Assembly: GCF_025751515.1 (NCBI RefSeq)
Contig: NZ_JAOWLE010000003.1
Span: 233,895-297,894, forward strand
Length of the DNA stretch: 64,000 nt
Direction of reading: 5' to 3'
DNA from: Actibacterium sp. XHP0104
GTDB lineage: Bacteria > Pseudomonadota > Alphaproteobacteria > Rhodobacterales > Rhodobacteraceae
Shown here: positions 8,650-17,417 of the stretch, one piece after another
How the letters are laid out: every line of letters starts with the position of its first letter
Position numbering within the stretch: the first letter of the stretch is position 1
Notes under the pieces: generated by a model
What the model was told of the DNA's origin: nothing
The model's database searches: none
The model's input: the letters and a program-made list of their open reading frames with translations, nothing else
Translations under genes and position numbers: made by a program

Positions 8650-9999
8650 TTAGTTTTCGGCCGGGGCCTCGGTCGCTCGGCTGACGGCATGGCCCTCACC
8701 CAGCGCCACACGCAGGTTCACATATTCGACCGCCTGGTCACGCAGGCTGCGGGCATGCTGGGCGCGGGCATCCGACAGGGCGCGCTCGCGATCCAGCACA
8801 TCCAGAACCGTGATCGGCCCGCCCGATTCAAGCAGCTCGCGCGACAGTTTCAGCGCCTCGGTGTTCAGCGCGACCAGTTCGCGGGTTTCCTTGGTGGTGC
8901 GCAGCGCGCTTTGCAGCGCGGCCATGGCATTTTCGACCTCTTCGATCGCCGTCAGAACCGCGCGCTGCCATTGGATATAGGCACCCTGGGCACTGTGATG
9001 CGCGGCCTCGGCCGAGGCAGCCAGGGCAGGCTGGTTGAACACCGGCACCGACAGGCCGGCAGAGATGCTTTCGCTGGCCGATCCGCCTTTCAGCGGGGCG
9101 GTGATCAGACCGCTGAGCGACAGGCTGGGATAGCGTGCGGCCTCGGCCACGCCGATGCTCGACACCGCGGCGGCATAAAGCAGCTCGGCCCGGCGGATGT
9201 CGCCGCGGGCCCGCAGCAGGTCAGCCGGCACGCCAAGATCCGCCACGCGTTTGGGCGTGGGCTGAAGGCCGGCATAATCCAGGTTGATGTCCAGCATGCC
9301 AACCGGGGCACCCAGCAGGGTCGAGATACGATTGCGCTGGCGAATGATATTGGCGGCGATACCCGGTGTCTGGCTGCGGGTTTCGACCACCAGGGCCTCG
9401 GCACGCACCACGTCCAGCTGCGTCGCGGCACCGGCATCCAGCTGTTCCTTGACCTCGCGCAGCGTCACCCGACGCGATCGCAGGTCTTCTTCGCGGGTCT
9501 GATGCAGGCGCTGGTAATACCGCAGTTCCAGATAGGCGCGGCTAAGTTCGGCCAGAACGGCGCGGCGGGCCTCGGTCTCGTTAACCAGTTCGGCCTCGAG
9601 CCGTTGCTGCGCGGCGCGTTTGCGCCATTTGTTGTCCAGCCCGATGCGCGCGGCCAGCCCGATCTGGCGCTGTTCGGTGCCGCCCGTGGTGCTAGAGGCC
9701 TCGACCTCGCCCTGCCCGGTCACGCTAATCCCGTCGCGGCGCGCGATAGCCTCGGCCTCGCTTAGCCGGGCGGCGGCCTGGGTAATGGTCAGGCTGTCGG
9801 ACAGCGCGCGGGCAACCAGGCGATCAAGCACCGGGTCATTGAAATTGCGCCACCACTCGATGTCAGCGGTCGCGGGCGCCGTAATCGGGGCAACCAGGGA
9901 ATAGCGATCGGGAAGGTCGATCTGCGGCTCGGCCATTTCCACGCCGACCGAACAGCCGGAGAGGATGGCGGCCATCCAAGCAATATGGACGATGCGCAT
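8650..9999 (-). CDS. TolC family outer membrane efflux lipoprotein
   Basis: A 449-residue outer-membrane channel protein with two repeats of the outer membrane efflux fold, rich in long alpha-helical segments with Ala/Glu/Arg heptads. The start is set at the ATG at 9997-9999, preceded by AAGAG, because it opens a lipoprotein signal with lipobox LSGC at about residue 15. The upstream in-frame extension lacks signal character. The neighbouring HlyD-like and ABC subunits are on the same strand just upstream, so it should be the outer-membrane part of that type I secretion system; it could also serve other efflux pumps. Confidence 0.88.
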   Translation of the reverse strand: MRIVHIAWMAAILSGCSVGVEMAEPQIDLPDRYSLVAPITAPATADIEWWRNFNDPVLDRLVARALSDSLTITQAAARLSEAEAIARRDGISVTGQGEVEASSTTGGTEQRQIGLAARIGLDNKWRKRAAQQRLEAELVNETEARRAVLAELSRAYLELRYYQRLHQTREEDLRSRRVTLREVKEQLDAGAATQLDVVRAEALVVETRSQTPGIAANIIRQRNRISTLLGAPVGMLDINLDYAGLQPTPKRVADLGVPADLLRARGDIRRAELLYAAAVSSIGVAEAARYPSLSLSGLITAPLKGGSASESISAGLSVPVFNQPALAASAEAAHHSAQGAYIQWQRAVLTAIEEVENAMAALQSALRTTKETRELVALNTEALKLSRELLESGGPITVLDVLDRERALSDARAQHARSLRDQAVEYVNLRVALGEGHAVSRATEAPAEN

Positions 10000-10168
10000 G
10001 GTGTTGCTCTTTTCTGCCTCTCGGCCCCGGTGCCGCACTCTTGTTGGCGCGGGCATGGTCGGAACCTTTTCTTTTTCTTAGCAGATTTTTCGCGCGATTT
10101 CCATTTCTCTTGCCGTCGCGCTTATCGCGCCGCCAGCTGTTGCGCGGTTGCGCCACCTTGGCCGCGGG

Positions 10169-11482
10169 TCATTCGCGCATGGCGCGGTCGAAAAACACGG
10201 TCATAGGCTCGACCAGATAGGCCAGCGGGGTGCGATCGCCGGTCTTGATGTAGACGACAACCGGCATGCCGGGCAGCAGGTTGTGGTTCCCCAGCTTGGT
10301 CATTTCCTCGGTGTCTGGCACCACTTCGGCCGAGTAATAGCTGGCGCCGGTGGCCTCATCGGTCAGCACGTCGGCCGAGATGCGGGTGACGTGGCCCTTG
10401 ATTTCGGGGATCTCGCGCTGATCAAAGGCCGGAAAGCGCAGCGAGGCCTCTTGCCCGACATAGACCTCGTCGATGTTCAGGGATTCAACCCGGGCCGAAA
10501 CCACAAGCGGTTGATCTTGCGGGATAATGTACAAAAGCGGCTGGGCGGGCTGCACGACCGACTGCACCGCGAAAACCTGAAGCCCATAGACAACGCCGCC
10601 GGTTGCGGCGCGGATATCCAGCCGCGACAGCGTGTCTTGCAGCGAGATCTGGCGTTCCGACAGCTCGATCTCGCGGAATTGCAGGTCGCGCAGGCGGGTC
10701 ACGGCCTCTTCGCGGCGGCGCGCCTGCAACTGCAACAGAGCGATGTCGTTGCTGGCGGCCTCCCCCTTGATGGCGGCCAGGTCGGCCTCCATCCGGCCGA
10801 TCTGGCCCAGCAGGTCGGCATGTTCGCGCAACAGCTCGCTGACGCGGGCGGCCTGGGTCAGTTGCCGGGCCAGCAGGCGCTGTTGATCCTCGAGGTCTGA
10901 TTTCACCAGATCGGCCTGCGTGCGCATCGCCTCGAGCTGGGCGTTAATGCCGTTGCTGCGGTTTTCGATCTGGGTGTTGCGCTCTTCAAGCAGGCTGTAT
11001 TCCTGCCCCAGCGCCTCGCGGCGGGCCTGAAACAGCGACGACTCGCCGCGCAGCAATTGCTGAATCTCGGCATTGGTTTCGGACAGCTCGACCAGATAAT
11101 CGGGAAAGGCCACCGTTTCGGTATCGTCGCGCTCGGCAACCAGGCGGGCCTTGCGGGCGTCGATTTCATAGAGCTGGCCATCGATGATGCTTAGCTCTGA
11201 CTGCAGGCGGCGACCGTCAAGCCGGATCAGCACGTCGCCCTTCTCGACGACATCACTGTCCTTGACCAGAATCTCGCCCACGACACCGCCGTCGGGGTGC
11301 TGAATGACCTGGCGGTTATTTTCCACCTGCACCATGCCCGAGGCCATCACCGCCCCGGCCAGCGTGGCCTTGACCGACCAGACGCCCAGGCCGCCAATCA
11401 GCAGAACAAGGGCGAACATCCCGGTTGCCAGCGGCACGGTGGCGGGCCAGCGCGGCGCGGTCTGGTTGCTGATCATCGTCAC
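10169..11482 (-). CDS. Type I secretion membrane fusion protein (HlyD family)
   Basis: A 437-residue periplasmic adaptor with an N-terminal membrane helix at about 18-40, the biotinyl-lipoyl-like half motif HPDGGVVGEILVKDSDVV at about 62-80, long coiled-coil helices from about 110 to 270, and a C-terminal beta domain. It links the inner-membrane ABC exporter to TolC. Its start overlaps the stop of the ABC gene by four bases (ATGA type), so the two are translationally coupled. The TolC gene follows after a gap of about 170 bases. Confidence 0.92.
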   Translation of the reverse strand: MTMISNQTAPRWPATVPLATGMFALVLLIGGLGVWSVKATLAGAVMASGMVQVENNRQVIQHPDGGVVGEILVKDSDVVEKGDVLIRLDGRRLQSELSIIDGQLYEIDARKARLVAERDDTETVAFPDYLVELSETNAEIQQLLRGESSLFQARREALGQEYSLLEERNTQIENRSNGINAQLEAMRTQADLVKSDLEDQQRLLARQLTQAARVSELLREHADLLGQIGRMEADLAAIKGEAASNDIALLQLQARRREEAVTRLRDLQFREIELSERQISLQDTLSRLDIRAATGGVVYGLQVFAVQSVVQPAQPLLYIIPQDQPLVVSARVESLNIDEVYVGQEASLRFPAFDQREIPEIKGHVTRISADVLTDEATGASYYSAEVVPDTEEMTKLGNHNLLPGMPVVVYIKTGDRTPLAYLVEPMTVFFDRAMRE

Positions 11483-13212
11483 TGTGCCACCTTTCTGCCC
11501 AGCGACTTGCGCACCGGATGCACGTTCGAAATTGTCTTTTCAAGCACCTCGTCACGCGGGCCATAGGCCGCGACGACGCCGCGATCCAGCACCAACAGCA
11601 TCTCGCATTCCGCGATCGCCTGCGGGCGGTGGGTCATCACGATGACCGAGCGGCCCAGCGTCTTGAATTCGCGCACGGTATTGTTCAGAGCGACCGAGCC
11701 CTCGGAGTCGAGCATCGAGTTCGGCTCGTCCAGGATCAGCAGAACCGGGTCGTCATACAGCGCGCGAGCCAGGGCGATACGCTGACGCTGGCCGCCCGAC
11801 AGTGTGTTGTCATTGCCGTCGATAAAGGTGTCATAGCCATCGCTGAGATGGGTGATCATGTCATGGGCATTCGACCGCTTTGCCGCCTCAATCACCGCAC
11901 GGGCGTCGGGGTTGGGCGACATGCGCGCGATATTTTCGGCCACGGTGCCGGAAAACAGCGTCACGGATTGCGGCAGATAGCCGATATGGCGGCCCAGATG
12001 TTCGGGGTCATACTGGTCAAGCGTGGCGCCGCCCAGGCGCACCTCGCCCCCGGCAAGCGGCCAATAGCCCGACAGCGCCCGCGCCAGGGTCGATTTGCCC
12101 GACCCGCTGCGCCCGATCACGCCAAGGGCCTGGCCCGGCTCGACCGTAAAGCTAAGGCTGCGCAGCGTCGGCGTGCGGGTGCCCGGCGGCAAAACGGTCA
12201 GGTTCGCGACCTTGAGATGCGCCTTGGGTTTGGGCAGCTCGGTGCGGTGGGGCATCGGCGGTACGGCAGACAGGTATGACGACAGCGACTGCCAGCCCGC
12301 GCGGGCCTTTTGCAGCACCGGCCAGTTGCCCATGGCCTGTTCGATCGGGGCCAGGCCGCGGCCCAGCAGGATCGACCCGGCGATCATCGAACCGCCGGTC
12401 AGGTGGCCCTGGATGACGTAATACGCGCCCGCGCCCAGCATCGCCGACTGCAGGAACAGGCGAAACGATTTGGTCACCGAGGCAAAGCTGCCGGTCCAGT
12501 CGGCGGCGGCGATATTGTCGCGCAGCGCGGCGTTGCGCAGATGCAGATAGCGGTGCAGCATGTTGCTGCGCAGACCCTGGCTTAGCACGACTTCGCTGCC
12601 CAGACGGGCCTGATCGGCAAAGGCATGGGTCTTTTGCGTCGCGATCTGGGCCGAGCGCACGCGCTTTTGGGTCAGGATCTGGTTGCTCAGCGCCAACACG
12701 ACGATCACCGCCGCACCGCCGACTGCCAGCCAGCCCATGGCCGGGTGGAACATGAAAATCGCAGCGATAAAGAGCGGCGACCAGGGCATATCCATCACCG
12801 CCAGCAGCACGGGCGAGGTAAACATCTCGCGGATACCATCCAGGTCGCGCAGGGCGGCGGTAGAGATCGGGCGATCCTTGGGATCGTTCGAGCGGCGCAG
12901 CGAAGCCTCGAACACGCGGGCGTCAAGTTCGCTTTGGAAGCGGGCGCCGACGCGGGCCATGACGCGGCCACGGGCGTAATCAAGCATACCCATCAGGCCA
13001 TACAGGGCCGTGATCAGCACCGACAGCGCCACCAGCGTTTCAACAGAGCGCGACGCCAGAACGCGGTCATAAACCTGCAACATGTAAAGCGGGCCGGTCA
13101 GCATCAGAAGGTTGACGAAGATGCTGAAGACAAAGGCCCAAACCAGCAAAACCATCCCTTTTTTGCGCGCGGCTATCAGCTCGGCCGGTCCTTGCGGGCT
13201 TTGAGGGCTCAT
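11479..13212 (-). CDS. Type I secretion ABC permease/ATPase (PrtD-like)
   Basis: A 577-residue half transporter with an N-terminal six-helix membrane domain (about 25-310) and a C-terminal ABC ATPase: Walker A GRSGSGKST, signature LSGGQRQRIALARAL, Walker B LLILDEPNSMLD and switch histidine in VIVMTHRP. It has no N-terminal peptidase C39 domain, as in exporters of PrtD type, which take substrates with C-terminal secretion signals and do not cut leader peptides. Likely cargo in this locus is the 1334-residue protein at 18406-22410, which lacks a signal peptide. Confidence 0.93.
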   Translation of the reverse strand: MSPQSPQGPAELIAARKKGMVLLVWAFVFSIFVNLLMLTGPLYMLQVYDRVLASRSVETLVALSVLITALYGLMGMLDYARGRVMARVGARFQSELDARVFEASLRRSNDPKDRPISTAALRDLDGIREMFTSPVLLAVMDMPWSPLFIAAIFMFHPAMGWLAVGGAAVIVVLALSNQILTQKRVRSAQIATQKTHAFADQARLGSEVVLSQGLRSNMLHRYLHLRNAALRDNIAAADWTGSFASVTKSFRLFLQSAMLGAGAYYVIQGHLTGGSMIAGSILLGRGLAPIEQAMGNWPVLQKARAGWQSLSSYLSAVPPMPHRTELPKPKAHLKVANLTVLPPGTRTPTLRSLSFTVEPGQALGVIGRSGSGKSTLARALSGYWPLAGGEVRLGGATLDQYDPEHLGRHIGYLPQSVTLFSGTVAENIARMSPNPDARAVIEAAKRSNAHDMITHLSDGYDTFIDGNDNTLSGGQRQRIALARALYDDPVLLILDEPNSMLDSEGSVALNNTVREFKTLGRSVIVMTHRPQAIAECEMLLVLDRGVVAAYGPRDEVLEKTISNVHPVRKSLGRKVAQ

Positions 13213-13323
13213 GTGTGTCGGTTCCTTTACGCGCTACTACCGCTCTAGAAATATCATTTAGGACGGGAATGGAAACAATTTGTAAAACCGGCCCGATGTT
13301 GTGCGCTTCTTTGCGCAAAAGAA

Positions 13324-13347
13324 AACGGCGACCCGAAGGCCGCCGTT
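13324..13347 (-). terminator. Rho-independent terminator
   Basis: Hairpin with arms AACGGCG and CGCCGTT and a CTTCGG-type loop; on the minus strand it is followed by a T-rich run (TTTTCTTTT). It lies 22 bases after the stop of the VWA/VPLPA-CTERM gene. Confidence 0.85.
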
Positions 13348-13368
13348 GTCATTAAGCTGTGATCGCGA

Positions 13369-14238
13369 TCAGGCGGTTGCGTGCTTGCGGCGACGCAGGG
13401 CACCAAAGCCCGCGATACCGGTCAGCAGCAGAACCCCACCCGCAGGCAGCGGAATGGTGCCGCCGATCTGGTCCTTGATTTCCTGCACCTTGATGTCGAT
13501 GAAGGCCGCAGCGAACGATTCAGCCAGCAGGCCGCCCGAGCGCAGCAGGTTCAGGTCCCACACGGCGCCACCGGTTGCAGTGGCCAGCAGCGAGTAGTCC
13601 TGCTTGGTATTTCCATCATCAATGTTAGAAATGATGCCGCCAGCAGACTTGGTAAAGCCGCCCGAGCCATCGGCCGCATAGGCCTCGCCCTCGTCGTTCA
13701 CGCCGATCACACGGGTAGTCTGGTCGGAATGATACAACCAGTTGTTGACGACGGCGTTCAGCACGATGTTCGAACCGGACAGGGCCGACAGCATGCTGGC
13801 ATAGGTGATGCCGGCATAGGCGCCACCGATGTCGTCACGGTCTTCGTCGGTGACCAGGATAAAGTTGACAGCATCGGCATCCAGGTTGAACGCGTTCATC
13901 GCGTAGGTCATGCCGGCATAGCCATCCTCGAGAAAGCCATCGAGACGCAGGTCGTTTTCCAGGTTGGTCGCCGTGGTGGTGGCGTCACCCAGAGTGCGCA
14001 CCGTGCGCGGCACGTGGTTCGCGTCACCAAAGCCCACGACACCAAAGGTGGTGGTGATGCCTTCGGCGGCCAGCGCGTTGTTCAGATCCGGGATGATCTG
14101 TTCCAGGAAGGCGTGTTCACCACCCATGGAGCCCGATTCATCGACGATGAACACCACGTTCGCGGTGCCGATTTGCGATGCAAGAGCCGACGCAGCCGAA
14201 CCAACGGCAAATGCGGCAGCAAGAAGAAGATGTTTCAT
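13369..14238 (-). CDS. VWA-domain protein with VPLPA-CTERM signal
   Basis: A 289-residue secreted protein. Start is the ATG at 14236-14238, which opens a Sec signal peptide (MKHLLLAAAFAVGSAASALA). A von Willebrand A domain covers about residues 25-240, with the metal-ion-dependent adhesion motif DESGS at about 33-37 and a conserved acidic LVTDED later. The C-terminus is IPLPAGG, hydrophobic helix, RRRKHATA, the exosortase sorting signal. VWA domains bind partner proteins through a divalent metal, so this could be an adhesin or matrix organiser processed by XrtD. A strong terminator follows. Confidence 0.9.
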   Translation of the reverse strand: MKHLLLAAAFAVGSAASALASQIGTANVVFIVDESGSMGGEHAFLEQIIPDLNNALAAEGITTTFGVVGFGDANHVPRTVRTLGDATTTATNLENDLRLDGFLEDGYAGMTYAMNAFNLDADAVNFILVTDEDRDDIGGAYAGITYASMLSALSGSNIVLNAVVNNWLYHSDQTTRVIGVNDEGEAYAADGSGGFTKSAGGIISNIDDGNTKQDYSLLATATGGAVWDLNLLRSGGLLAESFAAAFIDIKVQEIKDQIGGTIPLPAGGVLLLTGIAGFGALRRRKHATA

Positions 14239-14607
14239 GAATTCCCCCGCTTGGTAAGAAAGGACAAGATTACAATTACCAAACCACACTACCCGAAATT
14301 TCAGAAAAAGTTAATGAATTCTGTGCGTTTGCGAGGCGTACCGCACATCATTCTTTGCCGACCCCCGGCCTCTTGTGGCGTGCGCGGTGATGCTGTTTGC
14401 GCCCAGATATAGCCATATTATAGCCTTAATTTCATACCCTTAGGGCCAGATGGGTCCGGGCTTGTGCCTTGCATCATCGGCCGGGCAGTCACCCAGACAA
14501 GACTGAGCGCCCTGTCGAAACACACTGTTCACAAGGTTCACAAGATGCCTCGCGGCGCGGTCGGGCATGAAAAAGCGTGGTGCGATTCGGGCAGGTGGAA
14601 TGCGAAA
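14239..14607. other. Gene-free stretch upstream of the VWA/VPLPA-CTERM gene
   Basis: No convincing coding frame. It is locally AT-rich just before the VWA gene start and should hold its promoter. No strong repeat or RNA motif seen. Confidence 0.5.
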
Positions 14608-14631
14608 AGGGCGGGCATCTCTGCCCGCCCT
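14608..14631 (-). terminator. Rho-independent terminator
   Basis: Perfect 10-bp arms AGGGCGGGCA and TGCCCGCCCT with a 4-base loop, followed on the minus strand by TTTTC. It lies 25 bases after the stop of the gene at 14656-15207. Confidence 0.85.
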
Positions 14632-14655
14632 CGATCATTCAGGATGCGCCTGGTT

Positions 14656-15207
14656 TCAGGCGGCTTTGCGACGGCGCGCGATGGTCAGGCCACCGATGGC
14701 GCCCAGCAGCAGCAGGCCCGAGGCCGGCAGCGGAATGGTTGCGCCGCCAAACGACGAGGTGTGGCTGAGGCCGCTGCCCGTGCCTTTGGTCGGGGCCCAG
14801 GTCAGGCCCAGATTGCCGCCCGAGGTGTTGTGCACCAGGAACGTGGCATCCGAGTTGCCGCCACCCAGCTTGAACAGGATGTACAGCGCCGAGGTGATGA
14901 AATCGCTCTTCGGGCTCTCATCCTTGACGTAGGACGTATAGGCGGTGTCGCCCGGAACCAGGTTGTTGTTCACGAATGCCAGCTCGGTCGCCTTGTTGGG
15001 CGGATGAACCGTGAAGATCTGGCCAACGGTGGCGCTGTAGGTCGAGGGCTGCAGCAGCAGCACTTCGCAGCCCGCATCGCAGGTCAGGGTGCCGCGCAGG
15101 CCGGTCATGGCCGCAGCATCATCGTAGATGCCGATCGAAGCCGCTTGGGCCGTCTGAGCAAACAGGCCGAGCAGAGCGGCCACTACAAAATGCTTCAACT
15201 TAATCAT
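14656..15207 (-). CDS. VPLPA-CTERM sorting domain protein
   Basis: A 183-residue secreted protein. The start chosen is the ATG at 15205-15207, opening a signal peptide (MIKLKHFVVAALLGLFAQ, cleavage near AQA-A); the frame runs much further upstream but without coding character. The C-terminus is IPLPASG, hydrophobic helix, RRRKAA. Two cysteines at about residues 40 and 44 (TCDAGC) may form a disulfide. The mature part is not recognised. It lies divergent to the exosortase gene, separated by a 580-bp gene-free region. Confidence 0.87.
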   Translation of the reverse strand: MIKLKHFVVAALLGLFAQTAQAASIGIYDDAAAMTGLRGTLTCDAGCEVLLLQPSTYSATVGQIFTVHPPNKATELAFVNNNLVPGDTAYTSYVKDESPKSDFITSALYILFKLGGGNSDATFLVHNTSGGNLGLTWAPTKGTGSGLSHTSSFGGATIPLPASGLLLLGAIGGLTIARRRKAA

Positions 15208-15788
15208 TTTTCCCCACCCATGAGGTAAACAGCCAGACGGAATCATCCGGCACACTACGGATATACGTCCGACCTGTTTCCACAATTTCGCCACAAATTC
15301 CAAGACCCATTCGTAAATTTGCAGATATTCTACCTGTGGTTGCCAGCAATGTTGCCTCATAGGCCGTTTTTTCCGTCCGATCTCAGGGCATTGACCACAA
15401 ATGCGCAACAGCGGGCAGATCGAAATGTGGCACAATTGTGGCGCGACTGCGAATCGAGGCGGCAGGCGGCACATGAACACTTTGCCTCCGAGCGGTTGAT
15501 TGTCGCCCATTTGATGACAGCTACAGGCCGCTGACACGAACGTGACCCCTGTTGCCAAGACAGACGCCCTCCCGAAAACGCCCCGAAAATCAGCCCATTG
15601 CCTTGATTTTAATACACTTTAACGAAACCCCCGCAGCGCAGCTCCGCGATCGGCCGCAGCAAGACCTTGGGTGGCAACTGGTCAAAGCCCGCAAAAATGG
15701 GTTTCATTGGGTGTCGGGCGGTTATCCCGATCCGCTGCGGCCCCATGGTTCGCGGTGCAATGGTGTTGATAGTAGTGGGCTTTGACAG
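15208..15788. other. 580-bp gene-free region before the exosortase gene
   Basis: No supported coding frame. It contains the sigma-54-like site at 15428 and, downstream of it, two pairs of inverted arms: GGCCGCAGC (15652) with GCTGCGGCC (15734), and AACGAAACCC (15621) with GGGTTTCATT (15699, one mismatch). A transcript from 15428 would have a leader of about 345 bases that could fold. It must also hold the promoter of the minus-strand VPLPA-CTERM gene. Confidence 0.5.
15428..15442 (+). promoter_or_regulatory. Sigma-54-type promoter candidate upstream of xrtD
   Basis: TGGCACAATTGTGGC, identical over 15 bases to the site at 5719. It has GG-N10-GC spacing and points to the exosortase gene starting 347 bases downstream. 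PEP-CTERM/exosortase systems in other bacteria are known to be controlled through PrsK/PrsR and RpoN, which supports this reading; no regulator gene is in the window. Confidence 0.5.
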
Positions 15789-17399
15789 ATGACGGATACC
15801 AGCCAGGTCACCAAAACGGACAGCTTGGCCAAGCTTGGCCTGACGCCGGGCATCTTTTGGCTGATCGTTACCCTTGTGGCCGCGGGGGTGTTTTTCCAGG
15901 AAGGCATCTTCGAGCTGTTCGAAGCCTGGCAACAGCCCGAGTATTCGCACGGGCCGCTGATCCCGGTTCTGTCGCTGCTGCTGTTTCTGCGCCAACTGAA
16001 AACCGTGCCGATCAACTATGGCGATGTGCCCGACCGCTGGCCGGGGATCGTGCTGCTGGTGCTGGCCCTGACGCTGGGCTTCAGCGGCAAGATGATCGAG
16101 ATCGACGACATCGTCGCCTATGCGCTGATCCTTAGCGTGGGCGCGCTGTTGCTGATCAGCTTTGGCTGGCGCACGGGGCGGCATTTCTGGCCGCCGGTTG
16201 TGCACCTTGTCTATATGCTGCCGCTGCCCGGCGCGCTGTATTACGGCCTGTCGACCTATCTGCAGGGCGTCTCGTCCGAACTGGGCGTCTATTTCCTGCA
16301 GCTGCTGCATGTGCCGGTGTTCCTCGAAGGCAACATCATCGACCTGGGCGTATACAAGCTGCAAGTGGCCGAGGCCTGTTCGGGGCTGCGCTACCTGTTC
16401 CCGATCCTCAGCTTTTCCTACATCTTCGCGGTGCTCTATCAGGGCCCGATGTGGCACAAGGCGATCCTGCTGGTGTCGGCCGCGCCGATCACGGTGTTCA
16501 TGAACTCGGTGCGGATCGCGCTGGCCGGGGTGATCGTCAACAACTATGGCCTCGACCACGTCGAGGGCTTTTCGCATTTCTTCGAAGGCTGGGTGATCTT
16601 TATCGCCTGCGTGCTGATCCTGTTCCTGCTGGCCTGGGTATTGGTGCTGCTGCGGCGTGACCGTGTCAGCCTGATCGAGGCGCTGGACCTGGAAACCGAG
16701 GGCCTTGCCACCCAGGCCAAGCGGGTGTTCCTGATCCGCGCCTCGGGCGCCCTGATCGCGGCGGCGGTGCTGACCGCGGGGCTGGCCGCAGCCTGGCAGT
16801 TCCTGCCGCAGCGCCAGGCCCTGGGCGTCGACCGCGACCCGTTCGTTCTGTTCCCCACCGCCTTGGGCGACTGGAACGTGGGTCAGTCGATCGCGCTTGA
16901 AAAAGATGTCGCGCGGGTGTTGGGCGCCGATGACTATCTGGCCACCACCCTGCGCCAGCCCGGCAGCGACCGCTCGGTCGACCTGTTCATGGCCTGGTAC
17001 AAGAACCAGGATCGTGGCGGCGTGCATTCGCCCGAGGTCTGCCTGCCCGGCGCCGGCTGGGAGATTGCCAAGCTGGAACAGATCGACGCCCCGCGCGATC
17101 TGGCGTTGCGGGCCGGGGGGGATTTCACCCTCAACCGCGCGATCATCCAGAAAGGCGTCGACCGGATGCTGGTCTATTACTGGTATGAACAGCAGGGCGT
17201 GCGCACCGCGTCGATGTTCAGCGCCAAGATGCATCTGATGATGGGCAAGGTCACCAATGGCCGCAATGACAGTGCCATCGTGCGCCTGATCACCCCCATC
17301 GACCCCGATGAATCGCTGGCCGATGCCGAGGCCCGTCTGATCGACAGCGCCGATGGCCTGATCACCCGGCTGCCGCGCTTTGTTCCGGGCATTGACTGA
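15789..17399 (+). CDS. xrtD: Exosortase D fused to EpsI (VPLPA-CTERM-specific)
   Basis: A 536-residue inner-membrane transpeptidase-like enzyme that recognises the VPLPA-CTERM signals in this locus. The N-terminal 300 residues are the eight-helix exosortase core with the catalytic residues visible: cysteine in VAEACSGLRYLFP at about 197, arginine in FMNSVRIALAG at about 240, and histidine in FSHFFEGW at about 260. From about residue 320 a single helix leads into a periplasmic EpsI domain (LFMAWYKNQ, HSPEVCLPGAGW), the usual XrtD architecture. The sulfotransferase gene follows after 18 bases. It cuts sorting signals and is thought to attach proteins to an EPS or lipid acceptor. Confidence 0.95.
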   Translation: MTDTSQVTKTDSLAKLGLTPGIFWLIVTLVAAGVFFQEGIFELFEAWQQPEYSHGPLIPVLSLLLFLRQLKTVPINYGDVPDRWPGIVLLVLALTLGFSGKMIEIDDIVAYALILSVGALLLISFGWRTGRHFWPPVVHLVYMLPLPGALYYGLSTYLQGVSSELGVYFLQLLHVPVFLEGNIIDLGVYKLQVAEACSGLRYLFPILSFSYIFAVLYQGPMWHKAILLVSAAPITVFMNSVRIALAGVIVNNYGLDHVEGFSHFFEGWVIFIACVLILFLLAWVLVLLRRDRVSLIEALDLETEGLATQAKRVFLIRASGALIAAAVLTAGLAAAWQFLPQRQALGVDRDPFVLFPTALGDWNVGQSIALEKDVARVLGADDYLATTLRQPGSDRSVDLFMAWYKNQDRGGVHSPEVCLPGAGWEIAKLEQIDAPRDLALRAGGDFTLNRAIIQKGVDRMLVYYWYEQQGVRTASMFSAKMHLMMGKVTNGRNDSAIVRLITPIDPDESLADAEARLIDSADGLITRLPRFVPGID

Positions 17400-17417
17400 C
17401 AGATACAGGACGACACC

